A stretch of 37,349 bases of DNA, from positions 1-37,349 of the IMG/VR virus record IMGVR_UViG_3300048029_000432. One strand, given 5' to 3'. The notes under the pieces were generated by a model that saw only the letters and a list, made by a program, of their open reading frames with translations, had not been told where the DNA came from and made no database searches. The translations under genes were made by a program, and so were the position numbers. Positions 30,572 through 37,349 of this stretch are shown in pieces; the first letter of the stretch is position 1, and every line of letters starts with the position of its first letter. The DNA is from a virus.

Positions 30572-31647
30572 TGGCGCAGGGCTGGCACTACGGCGGGATT
30601 ATTGGGCAAGACCCACGCGGCGGCACCGGAGGCCTGCGAACGTCTGGCGTGCGTGCCGTGGCCGATGCTGGGCAGACGACCGGCGGCTTGCCTGACAGCA
30701 CCCTGACCAGCGACGAGACTATCGCAAACGGCACCGTCGATGCGCAGCTCAAGTCAGGCAACGGTTTCTCTTTTGGCGGGGCTGTTGGCGGCACGTCTAA
30801 TGATGGCTCGACGGTGCTTGTTGGCGCAAACCAAGGTTTCTACTGGTACGAACTGTCTACGCCTTACGACTTTTCGACGCGCGGCACCCGTAACAACAAG
30901 AGTTTTTACAGCGATTCTGGATTTAACAGCGCGTACAACCAATTTTACCGCGCTCCGTATTTTGCGCCGAACGGCATGTCCATCATTTGCGTCGGCAGCG
31001 CCGGTTCGCCTGACGATTTGTTGCAAATACCGCTTACCCAAGCATACAACCCTGCTACTGCATCGCTGACCCACACAACCGTGTCCAACGGCGGGGATAA
31101 CGACCACCGCATGTCGCCAGACGGCACGAAGATATTTAAGTCACACGTTTCTGGCGGCGACATCGACACCCTGTCCACGCCGGGCGACATCACAACGATC
31201 AGCACGACTACGCTGTCGCAGGACGCAGACGCGGGCGTAAGCGGATATGCGCTCGTTCCAAACTCAACTGTTCCAGTATGCGACATCACCGGGAGGCGTT
31301 GGTTTGGTATGTTTGAGCGGTCGTCAGACTCCACCTTTCATTTCATTGCCGGAACGTCAGCTGCCGCATACGCAATCGACGCGATTACGTGGGACACGAC
31401 GAAAACTTACAATATCGGCACTTCAAGAAGCGGCTGGGACTTTGCAATCAGTGCGGACCACACCCGCGTGCTGTTTGCCCACCGCGACTCTAACAGCGAC
31501 CAAGTAACACGCTCCCTTGCGCTCGCTGACCTCGGCAAACCCACACAGCGCTGGGGCCGCCAGCTTGGCCGTAGCCCGTTCGACGGCACTGCGCTCCGCA
31601 ACACCGGCGTAATCACCACCACCGAAGCGTACCAGCTCCAATTGTAG
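30571..31647 (+). CDS. Beta-propeller tail tip protein, cassette 1 gene C
   Basis: The 358-residue protein starts with WHYGGIIGQDPRGG and TSGVRAV, matching the start of the fibre at 33753 (YFGGIVGADP, RTSGVF). The body shows at least four propeller-like units (DGSTVLVGANQGFYWYELST, PNGMSIICVG with LLQIPL, SPDGTKIFKS with IDTLST, and SADHTRVLFA), typical of receptor-binding beta propellers in phages. The end (KPTQRWGRQLGRS) corresponds to RPTRRWGGMTGRS in the second fibre. It starts within the previous stop (TAATG). It probably recognises a surface receptor different from that of cassette 2. Confidence 0.72.
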   Translation: MAQGWHYGGIIGQDPRGGTGGLRTSGVRAVADAGQTTGGLPDSTLTSDETIANGTVDAQLKSGNGFSFGGAVGGTSNDGSTVLVGANQGFYWYELSTPYDFSTRGTRNNKSFYSDSGFNSAYNQFYRAPYFAPNGMSIICVGSAGSPDDLLQIPLTQAYNPATASLTHTTVSNGGDNDHRMSPDGTKIFKSHVSGGDIDTLSTPGDITTISTTTLSQDADAGVSGYALVPNSTVPVCDITGRRWFGMFERSSDSTFHFIAGTSAAAYAIDAITWDTTKTYNIGTSRSGWDFAISADHTRVLFAHRDSNSDQVTRSLALADLGKPTQRWGRQLGRSPFDGTALRNTGVITTTEAYQLQL

Positions 31648-31656
31648 GACCGCACC

Positions 31657-33363
31657 ATGGCAAACATCTATGACCTGACAGATACGTGGAGCGACGGAAA
31701 TACCACGTACACCAGCATCAAAATGAACGTGACGAACACCGCGTCGTCGGCGGCGTCGAAACTCATCGACCTGCAAGTTGGCAGCAGCAGCCTGTTCAGC
31801 GTGGACAAAGACGGCAAGATCGCCGACGCCACGGAACTGCAGGTCGACAACGTCAAGGTAGACGGCAACACGGTCAGCAGCACGACCGGCAACCTGGTGC
31901 TTGACCCGTACAGCGGCAGCAAGATCAGCCTCGACGGCCTGCTGTGGCCCAACGCAGACGGTAGCGCGAACCAGATGCTGCAGACCGATGGCGCGGGCAA
32001 CCTGTCGTGGGGAACGCCTGCAGCCGGGTACAGCAACAGCGACGTCGATACGCACCTGAATACCAGCGGCGCGACCACGAACCAAGTGCTGTCGTGGACT
32101 GGCAGCGACTACGCATGGACCGCACAGACCGTGGCGTTTGGCACGGCGGACGTAGACGCACACCTGAACCAGTCCAACCCGACCAGCGGTTACGTGCTGT
32201 CATGGAACGGCTCTGACTACGCATGGGTCGCACAAACCGGCGGCAGCAGCTACGGCGACACGGACGTTGATACGCACCTGAACCGCAGCACCGCAACGAC
32301 CGGCCAGCTGCTCAGCTGGAACGGCAGCGACTATGACTGGATCACCAGCACCGCAGGCGGCGGCAGCTACGCGGATTCCGATGTAGACGCCCACCTCAAC
32401 CGTAGCACCGCCAGCACCGGCGAGGTGCTTAGCTGGAACGGCAGCGATTACGACTGGGTCGCGCAGTCCGGCGGCGGCAGCAGCTACGGCGACGCGGACG
32501 TGAACACGCACCTGAACCAGTCCAGCGCTGCGTCTGGGCAAGTGCTGCAATGGAACGGCTCTGACTACGCGTGGGTGGCGCAGACCGCTGCCTACACCGA
32601 CAGCAGCGTGGACACGCACCTAAACCGTAGCAGCGCCAGCAGCGGCCAGATTCTGAGCTACAACGGCAGCGATTACGCATGGATTGCCGACGCAGGCATC
32701 ACGGACGTTGTGTCGGACACGACCCCGCAGCTTGGCGGCAACCTCGACCTGAACACGAACGACATCACCGGCACCGGCAACATCAACATCACCGGCAACG
32801 CGACGGTCAGCGGCTACCTTGCTGGGCCTGCTACGTTCACCATCGACCCGGCCGCCGTTGGCGACAACACTGGTACGGTCGTGATTGCGGGCGACCTGCA
32901 AGTAGACGGCACGACCACGACGATCAACAGCACGACGCTGGAAGTAGACGACAAGAACATCGTGGTCGCATCCGGCGCTGCAAACGCCGCAGCGGCAGAC
33001 GGTGCGGGGCTTACCGTGGACGGTGCCAGCGCGACGTTCACCTACGCTGCAACCGGCGACAAGTGGACCGCAAACAAGCCGCTGGACCTTGGCGCGAACG
33101 ACCTGCTGGCCGACCATATCAAGGCAACCGGCGACGGCAGCAACAACGGCAAACTGGACCTGCAGTGCAGCGCTGGCAGCCACGCTGTAACGCTGGAAGG
33201 CCCGGACCATAGCGGCGCAAGCAGCTACACGCTGAAGTTCCCGCAGACCGCACCGGCCGCAGGGCAAGTGCTGGCGCAAAACAGCGCAAACAATCAACTC
33301 GAATTTGTAGATCAACCAAGTGCCGCCGGTGTTGCCGCCGCGATGGCGCTGGTACTCGGCTAA
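31657..33363 (+). CDS. Long tail fibre with six repeats, cassette 2 gene A
   Basis: The 568-residue protein starts MANIYDLTDTWSDGNTTYTS and holds six tandem units of about 36-40 residues (about residues 127-348) with the pattern DV(D/N)(T/A)HLN then LSW.GSDY.W. The following part is rich in Gly, Thr and Asn with fibre motifs (LGGNLDLNTNDITGTGNI, LQVDGTTTTINSTTLEVDDK), and the end is AAAMALVLG. The style is that of fibres in cyanophage- and pelagiphage-like viruses. AGGA lies before the ATG. It is the cassette-2 counterpart of 29641-30204. Confidence 0.8.
   Translation: MANIYDLTDTWSDGNTTYTSIKMNVTNTASSAASKLIDLQVGSSSLFSVDKDGKIADATELQVDNVKVDGNTVSSTTGNLVLDPYSGSKISLDGLLWPNADGSANQMLQTDGAGNLSWGTPAAGYSNSDVDTHLNTSGATTNQVLSWTGSDYAWTAQTVAFGTADVDAHLNQSNPTSGYVLSWNGSDYAWVAQTGGSSYGDTDVDTHLNRSTATTGQLLSWNGSDYDWITSTAGGGSYADSDVDAHLNRSTASTGEVLSWNGSDYDWVAQSGGGSSYGDADVNTHLNQSSAASGQVLQWNGSDYAWVAQTAAYTDSSVDTHLNRSSASSGQILSYNGSDYAWIADAGITDVVSDTTPQLGGNLDLNTNDITGTGNINITGNATVSGYLAGPATFTIDPAAVGDNTGTVVIAGDLQVDGTTTTINSTTLEVDDKNIVVASGAANAAAADGAGLTVDGASATFTYAATGDKWTANKPLDLGANDLLADHIKATGDGSNNGKLDLQCSAGSHAVTLEGPDHSGASSYTLKFPQTAPAAGQVLAQNSANNQLEFVDQPSAAGVAAAMALVLG
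32041..32700 (+). repeat. Six tandem coding repeats in the long fibre
   Basis: Six units of about 105-120 bases, roughly starting at 32041, 32149, 32263, 32380, 32497 and 32605, encode DVDTHLN...LSWNGSDY.W repeats. Units differ at many synonymous positions, so the repeat is old or kept by protein-level selection. Confidence 0.75.
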
Positions 33364-33375
33364 GGAGCACAGACA

Positions 33376-33750
33376 ATGGCAGCACCAAACATCCGTGGCG
33401 CAACCGGCACGATCAACGGCAAAGTCGCCGGGTTACTAGTGACGTCCAGCGCGCTAGACCTCGTTGCAAACGCGGCTGGCAGCAACAAACTGCTGAAGGT
33501 CAACACGATCATCATTGCGAACGTAGACACCGCAGCCGCAGACGAAGTGCTGGTGACGCTGATCAAGGGCGTAGGCACGGGTAGCCCCTCGACGTTCCAC
33601 CTTGCGAAGAACATCAGCATTCCGGCCAAGGCGTCGCTCGACGTGCTGGCTGGGTCTGTCTACCTCGAAGAAGACGACAAGATTCAAGTGCAGGGCGTAG
33701 CAGCCAGCGGCGACCTCGAAGCTATCGTGTCATACGAGGACATCAGCTAA
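33376..33750 (+). CDS. Small fibre-associated protein, cassette 2 gene B
   Basis: The 124-residue protein is the paralogue of 30206-30571. It starts MAAPNIRG and keeps LLKVNTIIIANV, ASLDVL, YLEEDD and IVSYEDI. AAGGAG lies eight bases before the ATG, and the gene is three bases from the next GTG start. The pair shows that a gene set, not one gene, was duplicated. Confidence 0.75.
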   Translation: MAAPNIRGATGTINGKVAGLLVTSSALDLVANAAGSNKLLKVNTIIIANVDTAAADEVLVTLIKGVGTGSPSTFHLAKNISIPAKASLDVLAGSVYLEEDDKIQVQGVAASGDLEAIVSYEDIS

Positions 33751-33752
33751 CC

Positions 33753-36164
33753 GTGGGCAAGCGCGCGAAACACTACTTTGGCGGGATCGTTGGCGCGGAC
33801 CCGCTCGTAAGCGGCACACCACGCACCAGCGGCGTCTTCAACCTCGGCGCGCTTTCCGCCGACAACGCCTTTGAAGCGCCCAGCCTCGACCTGAACTTCG
33901 ACGGGCAGGCCAGCAGCTTCACCCGTGCTACGACAAGTCCGACTGCCGCGAAGGCCAACGGCGACCAGCTCGCGACCGACATCGTTAGCTGCACACGGTC
34001 CACCACGGCGACGTATATGGGTAGCAACGGCCTAATCCAGACAGCAGCAGTAAACACCCCCCGCGTCGAGTACGACGCCTCGGGCAACCCGCTGGGGCTG
34101 CTGGTCGAGGAGCAGCGGACGAACCTCTATCCCGGCACTACTCCAAGCAATACGGCAGCGGTTACGTTCACGACGAACCAAGGGGCGGCTCCTGACGGCA
34201 CCAACACCGCTATTAAAGCGACTGAAGACAGCGCTCTGGGCGAGAAAAACGCAAACACCGCACTGTTTTCCGTCACGAGCGGTACGCAGTACACTGCGTC
34301 GCTCTACGCTAAGCCTGCTGGACGCACAGGCATCCGACTGCTCATGCCGGGAGCCGCATTTGGTAACAATAATGTCGCTACCTACGACCTCCAAGGCAAC
34401 GGCTCCATAATCGAATGGCCCGGGTCTGACACTCCAGACGCCACGACCATTACACCCGCTGGGAATGGGTGGTATCGCATTAGCATCACCAGCACAGCGG
34501 CTAGTACCGCAAGTACGTTCTTGCAGATGGTCATCGACGATGACGGGACTGATACCAACACGTCTTACCAAGGCGACGGCAGCAGCGGACTGCTGATATG
34601 GGGCATCCAGAGCGAGGAAGGCGCTGGCCCGACTAGCTACATCCCCACGACCTCTGGCAGTGTCACCCGCGCAGCCGACGAGATCACGTTGGCGACGAGT
34701 GCGTTTGGGTTTGAAGAGACCACGGGGTCGGTCCTTGCGGATGTAACCATCGACCACGCGACAGGCAGTTATGAGCGCGTTTTTGAGTTTGGCACGTCAA
34801 ATACCAACACAGATCGCGTTTTCATGTTTCTCGACGCCGCCAACAACAACGACATTGAGGCTCGGATCAACACTGGCGGCACAGCCAATGTCGCAGCAGA
34901 AAATGTGATTGTTGCAAGCCCTACGTTCCCGCACACTAGCAAACTAGCGATGAGCTACGCTGCGGGCAACTACATGACCGCCGATGACGGAGCGCTGGTC
35001 AGCATGACAGCGGGCGCATACAACCCGGGAGGCAGTAAGCCGCAACTGCGGCTGGGAGGACACCAGCAAACCAGTTTGACCATGAACGGCCATATTCGCC
35101 GCTTCACCTACTGGCCGCGTGCGCTCTCCGACGCCAGCCTCGCCAGCTACACCGGCACGAACCCGCCGACTATCGACCTTGACCGGCCCACGCGGCGGTG
35201 GGGCGGGATGACCGGGCGGTCGCTGGTGGCGAGCACGGCGGCACCCACCACAGCTTCCATCGACTACCTAGTGGTCGGCGGCGGTGGTGCGGGCGGTAGC
35301 AAACACGCTGGCGGCGGCGGAGGTGGTGGCGGTGTGCTTAGCGGCACAACGACCTCGGTCTCCGATGGGGCCAGCCTTGACGTTACCGTCGGTTCTGGCG
35401 GCGTAGGCAGCTCCTCCACTGGCGGCACAGACGGCGACGATAGCGTACTGGACTATGGCACGACGATTACTGCTCTCGGCGGCGGTCGTGGTGGCTCAGA
35501 GGGTTTCCTCGGAGGCCAGAACGGCGGCTCCGGCGGTGGCGGTGCAGGCGATACCCAGTCCAACCGCAACCTTGGCGGCGCTGGCGAAGCTGGTCCCCCG
35601 CGGCAAGGCTACGATGGTGGCACTGGTACTGGATTTGCCTTTTCAAACCGGTACGGCAATGGAGCTGGTGGCGGCGGAGCCGGTAGCGCGGGCCAAAGTG
35701 CCACCAACAGCGACGGCGGTGACGGCGGCGACGGCGTGACAAGTTCGATAACCGGCTCTGCGGCCTACTATGGCGGCGGCGGCGGGGGCGGCTACTATTC
35801 TGGCGGCGGTGCTCCCGGTTCTGGCGGCCAAGGCGGCGGCGGCGATGGTGTTAGCTCAAACGCAGGCAACAACGGCCAAGCAAATACCGGCGGTGGCGGA
35901 GGCGGCTCCGGCGGTACCGGCGGCACTGCACGGATTGGCGGCTCTGGCGGCTCCGGCGTGGTGATACTGCGCATGCCGTCGAGCGTGACGCTAACGTCCA
36001 GCAACATAACTGTGCCAGCGCCGCAGACTGTAGGAAGCGGGGAACACTACTACGAGTTCACCAGCGGCAGCGGCACCGTGCAGGTAAACATTGCGGCAGC
36101 GTCCACTAACGTCCCCACGACCGGCGTGCTCACCCTCGCGGAACACTACCAAAGTAAAATCTAA
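33753..36164 (+). CDS. Large tail fibre / adhesin with LamG-like and polyglycine domains
   Basis: The 803-residue protein starts with GTG. Its start (YFGGIVGADPLVSG, TSGVFNLG) matches cassette 1 gene C. Residues about 40-480 follow a pattern common in phage fibres with lectin-like beta-sandwich domains (STTATYMG...TPRVEY...LGLLVEEQRTNL, then SVTRAADEI). From about residue 502 the sequence SIDYLVVGGG opens a domain of roughly 240 residues made of long Gly runs and ending SGVVILRMPSS, as in polyglycine adhesins such as the S16 gp38 type. The tip after residue 775 is replaced by a variant relative to 1-194. It is probably the main receptor-binding protein. Confidence 0.8.
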   Translation: MGKRAKHYFGGIVGADPLVSGTPRTSGVFNLGALSADNAFEAPSLDLNFDGQASSFTRATTSPTAAKANGDQLATDIVSCTRSTTATYMGSNGLIQTAAVNTPRVEYDASGNPLGLLVEEQRTNLYPGTTPSNTAAVTFTTNQGAAPDGTNTAIKATEDSALGEKNANTALFSVTSGTQYTASLYAKPAGRTGIRLLMPGAAFGNNNVATYDLQGNGSIIEWPGSDTPDATTITPAGNGWYRISITSTAASTASTFLQMVIDDDGTDTNTSYQGDGSSGLLIWGIQSEEGAGPTSYIPTTSGSVTRAADEITLATSAFGFEETTGSVLADVTIDHATGSYERVFEFGTSNTNTDRVFMFLDAANNNDIEARINTGGTANVAAENVIVASPTFPHTSKLAMSYAAGNYMTADDGALVSMTAGAYNPGGSKPQLRLGGHQQTSLTMNGHIRRFTYWPRALSDASLASYTGTNPPTIDLDRPTRRWGGMTGRSLVASTAAPTTASIDYLVVGGGGAGGSKHAGGGGGGGGVLSGTTTSVSDGASLDVTVGSGGVGSSSTGGTDGDDSVLDYGTTITALGGGRGGSEGFLGGQNGGSGGGGAGDTQSNRNLGGAGEAGPPRQGYDGGTGTGFAFSNRYGNGAGGGGAGSAGQSATNSDGGDGGDGVTSSITGSAAYYGGGGGGGYYSGGGAPGSGGQGGGGDGVSSNAGNNGQANTGGGGGGSGGTGGTARIGGSGGSGVVILRMPSSVTLTSSNITVPAPQTVGSGEHYYEFTSGSGTVQVNIAAASTNVPTTGVLTLAEHYQSKI
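35968..36079 (+). repeat. 112-bp exact direct repeat, copy B
   Basis: Identical to 1-112. It lies in the large fibre gene just before the tip. Sequence beyond it differs from the left-end copy and leads to a T7-like block. Confidence 0.95.
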
Positions 36165-36174
36165 GGATAACAAC

Positions 36175-36381
36175 ATGTTAGACACCGATAAACCTTGGTG
36201 GCAGTCAAAGACTGTCATCTCGGTCGGGGTCATGATGCTAGGCATGGGCCTCAAGCAACTTGGCTTCGACACAGGCGAACTAGAAACCGATATTACTGCT
36301 CTGGCGCTAGACGGCGCTATGGTAGTGGCGGGTGCTATCGCCATCTGGGGACGCATCACGGCGACTAAAGCCTTGCGCTGA
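36175..36381 (+). CDS. Second holin-like protein (right-end block)
   Basis: The 68-residue protein shares KPWWQSKTV and AIWGR with the holin at 454-675 and has two membrane segments (about residues 14-28 and 46-60) separated by an acidic turn. It lies ten bases after the variant fibre end, preceded by AAGGATAA. In T7 the holin follows the tail fibre in the same way. It overlaps the next ATG by one base. It probably belongs to a T7-like phage rather than to the rest of the genome. Confidence 0.72.
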   Translation: MLDTDKPWWQSKTVISVGVMMLGMGLKQLGFDTGELETDITALALDGAMVVAGAIAIWGRITATKALR

Positions 36382-36629
36382 TGTCCGACCTAAAGATCCC
36401 CGGAGCATCGCCCGACTGGCGAGCCAGAATCCTCAAGCTGGAGTTCCAGACTGAGGCCCACGGCTCCCAGTTATCCAATCTAACCGACAAGACCAACGCT
36501 ATGGCTGACAGCCTAGATTCTATCCAGCGAACCCTAGCGCAGATCCGGTGGATTGCTATCGGTGCTGCGGTGGCTCTGACCGCCAAGGAGATGAACCTCA
36601 TGTCTCTCCTTAGCTTTGTCGGCATATAG
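36381..36629 (+). CDS. XhlA-like small membrane protein
   Basis: The 82-residue protein has a helical, charged N-terminal half (DWRARILKLEFQTEAHGSQL, then MADSLDSIQRTLAQIRW) and one hydrophobic segment at about residues 56-80. This matches haemolysin XhlA-like or related lysis accessory proteins, which carry a cytoplasmic coiled coil and a C-terminal anchor. Its position between holin and small terminase corresponds to accessory lysis genes in T7-like phages. No Rz1-type lipoprotein is seen beside it. Confidence 0.5.
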   Translation: MSDLKIPGASPDWRARILKLEFQTEAHGSQLSNLTDKTNAMADSLDSIQRTLAQIRWIAIGAAVALTAKEMNLMSLLSFVGI

Positions 36630-36639
36630 CCCCTAGAAG

Positions 36640-36670
36640 CCCCTAGGAGACTCCCTGAGAGTCTCTGGGG
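36640..36670 (+). other. Stem-loop in the right-end gap
   Basis: GAGACT (36647-36652) pairs with AGTCTC (36660-36665), and CCCC (36640-36643) with GGGG (36667-36670). No T-run follows. A second small hairpin (CGGCC/GGCCG near 36715-36730) precedes the ribosome site of the next gene. T7-like phages often have RNA-processing hairpins here. Confidence 0.5.
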
Positions 36671-36742
36671 GCCACTGACTCCCTACCACCCCAATCTAGC
36701 TACAACCCGCACAGCGGCCCTAGGAGGCCGTATGGAGGAATC

Positions 36743-37000
36743 ATGTCCAACACTAAGTCAAAGAAGGCAACTGAGGGCGAACTCAGTGAACTCCACGGCC
36801 TCCTAGCTCGCTTCTTCAAGGGCAAGCTATTGGGTGACCAAGAGTTGACAGCAGCGGAGCTTGGCCAAATCCGCCAGTTCCTAAAAGACAACCATATCGA
36901 AGCCAATGCAGAGCAGAACCCAGACATGCTGGCGATTGCTCAGAAGCTCCCTGAGTTCGAAGACGATGGCTACGACGACACTGAAGGCTCAATGCACTGA
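36743..37000 (+). CDS. T7-like terminase small subunit
   Basis: The 85-residue protein follows the T7 gp18 pattern: a helical start (ELSELHGLLARFFKGKLLG), AAELGQIRQFLKDN in the middle and an acidic end (EFEDDGYDDTEG). GGAGG lies before the ATG. It is directly upstream of a T7-type large terminase, as gene 18 is in T7. It is unrelated to the small-subunit candidate at 12811-13374, so the window has two packaging systems. Lower GC than the main genome supports a different origin. Confidence 0.75.
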   Translation: MSNTKSKKATEGELSELHGLLARFFKGKLLGDQELTAAELGQIRQFLKDNHIEANAEQNPDMLAIAQKLPEFEDDGYDDTEGSMH

Positions 37001-37349
37001 GTACCGACAAGTTAACGGCAGTTAAGAAGGACTTCCGCAAGTTCGTTTACGTCTTGTGGAAGCACCTTGCCCTCCCAGATCCGACCACAATCCAATACGA
37101 CATCGCAGCCTTCTTACAACATGGCCCAAAGCGGTCTATGGTCTCCGCATTCCGAGGGGTCGGCAAAAGCTGGCTCACAAGTGCCTACGTTGTGTGGCTG
37201 CTACTAAATGATCCAGACATCAAGATCCTTGTCGTATCCGCTAGTAAAGACAGAGCGGATGCGTTCAGCGTCTTCGTGAAGCGTATCATCCATGAAGTGG
37301 ACATCTGCCAGCACCTGATCCCCGGCCCCGACCAGCGGTCCTCTAACAT
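36997..37349 (+). CDS. T7-like terminase large subunit, 5' part (partial)
   Basis: About 117 codons are present before the window ends. The frame shows FVYVLWKHLALPDPT, the Walker A region SAFRGVGKSW, then TSAYVVWLLLNDP and KILVVSASKDRADAFSVFVK, all close to T7 gp19. The frame is open only from 36985. The codon aligned with the T7 initiator is CTG (36997-36999) followed by AGTACC, matching the MST start of gp19 except for the first base. No ATG or GTG lies in this position, and the first TTG (37054) would remove conserved sequence. It overlaps the small-subunit stop. Confidence 0.88.
   Translation, partial: MSTDKLTAVKKDFRKFVYVLWKHLALPDPTTIQYDIAAFLQHGPKRSMVSAFRGVGKSWLTSAYVVWLLLNDPDIKILVVSASKDRADAFSVFVKRIIHEVDICQHLIPGPDQRSSN

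Noticed and set aside
32041-32700. CRISPR-like array
   Set aside because: The repeats are coding, in frame, without constant repeat and unique spacer structure.
35260-35970. Diversity-generating retroelement target in the fibre
   Set aside because: No reverse transcriptase gene and no template repeat with A-specific changes is seen. The two 112-bp copies are identical, not A-mutated.

Overview
The window looks like an almost complete genome of a temperate, short-tailed (podovirus-type) phage of a GC-rich proteobacterium, probably from an environmental or marine sample. This rests on a tyrosine integrase next to a small repressor, a full head module without tail-tube, sheath or tape-measure genes, a run of internal-virion (DNA ejection) proteins, and long tail-fibre genes. 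The host cannot be fixed from sequence alone. High GC and the style of the small XRE regulators suggest an alpha- or gammaproteobacterium.

Layout. 1-1237: end of a tail fibre, then the lysis cassette (small membrane protein, holin, nested spanin pair), closed by a terminator at 1247-1278. 1377-5446, minus strand: two small genes, integrase, repressor, a small gene, an orphan C5 DNA methyltransferase and a Rap1a/Tai-like exported protein. 5557-10497, plus strand: replication and recombination operon with a VRR-NUC nuclease, a Cas4/RecB-like nuclease, an SSB-like protein, a regulator and a primase-helicase. 10503-10707: a repeat-rich candidate origin. 10713-12493, minus strand: an accessory cluster of six small genes including the antirestriction protein ArdA, separated by copies of one intergenic repeat. 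12624-14774, plus strand: small regulators, a terminase small-subunit candidate and a nucleotide-pool-type protein. 14951-36164, plus strand: late operon with large terminase, portal, scaffold, SU10-like capsid, adaptor, tail hub, ejection proteins and two tandem tail-fibre cassettes.

The first 112 bases recur exactly at 35968-36079, inside the fibre gene. Joining the copies gives a circle of about 35,967 bp in which the late operon runs through the fibre into the lysis cassette and ends at the terminator near 1250. This fits a circularly permuted genome. After the second copy the sequence does not continue as at the left end. It switches to a different block of lower GC with a second holin, a small membrane protein and T7-type small and large terminase subunits. 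The right 1.27 kb is therefore either a recombination junction or, more likely, an assembly switch into a related T7-like phage sharing the fibre tip.

Working model. The repressor-integrase unit and the methyltransferase unit each have a good minus-strand sigma70-like promoter. The accessory/middle divergent promoter region (12494-12623) carries two similar operators, one in each promoter. Replication would be started by the primase-helicase, possibly at the repeats just behind its gene, with the host supplying the polymerase. ArdA and the methyltransferase would protect incoming DNA from restriction. The two fibre cassettes carry different predicted binding domains (beta-propeller; LamG-like plus polyglycine) and may offer two receptor specificities.
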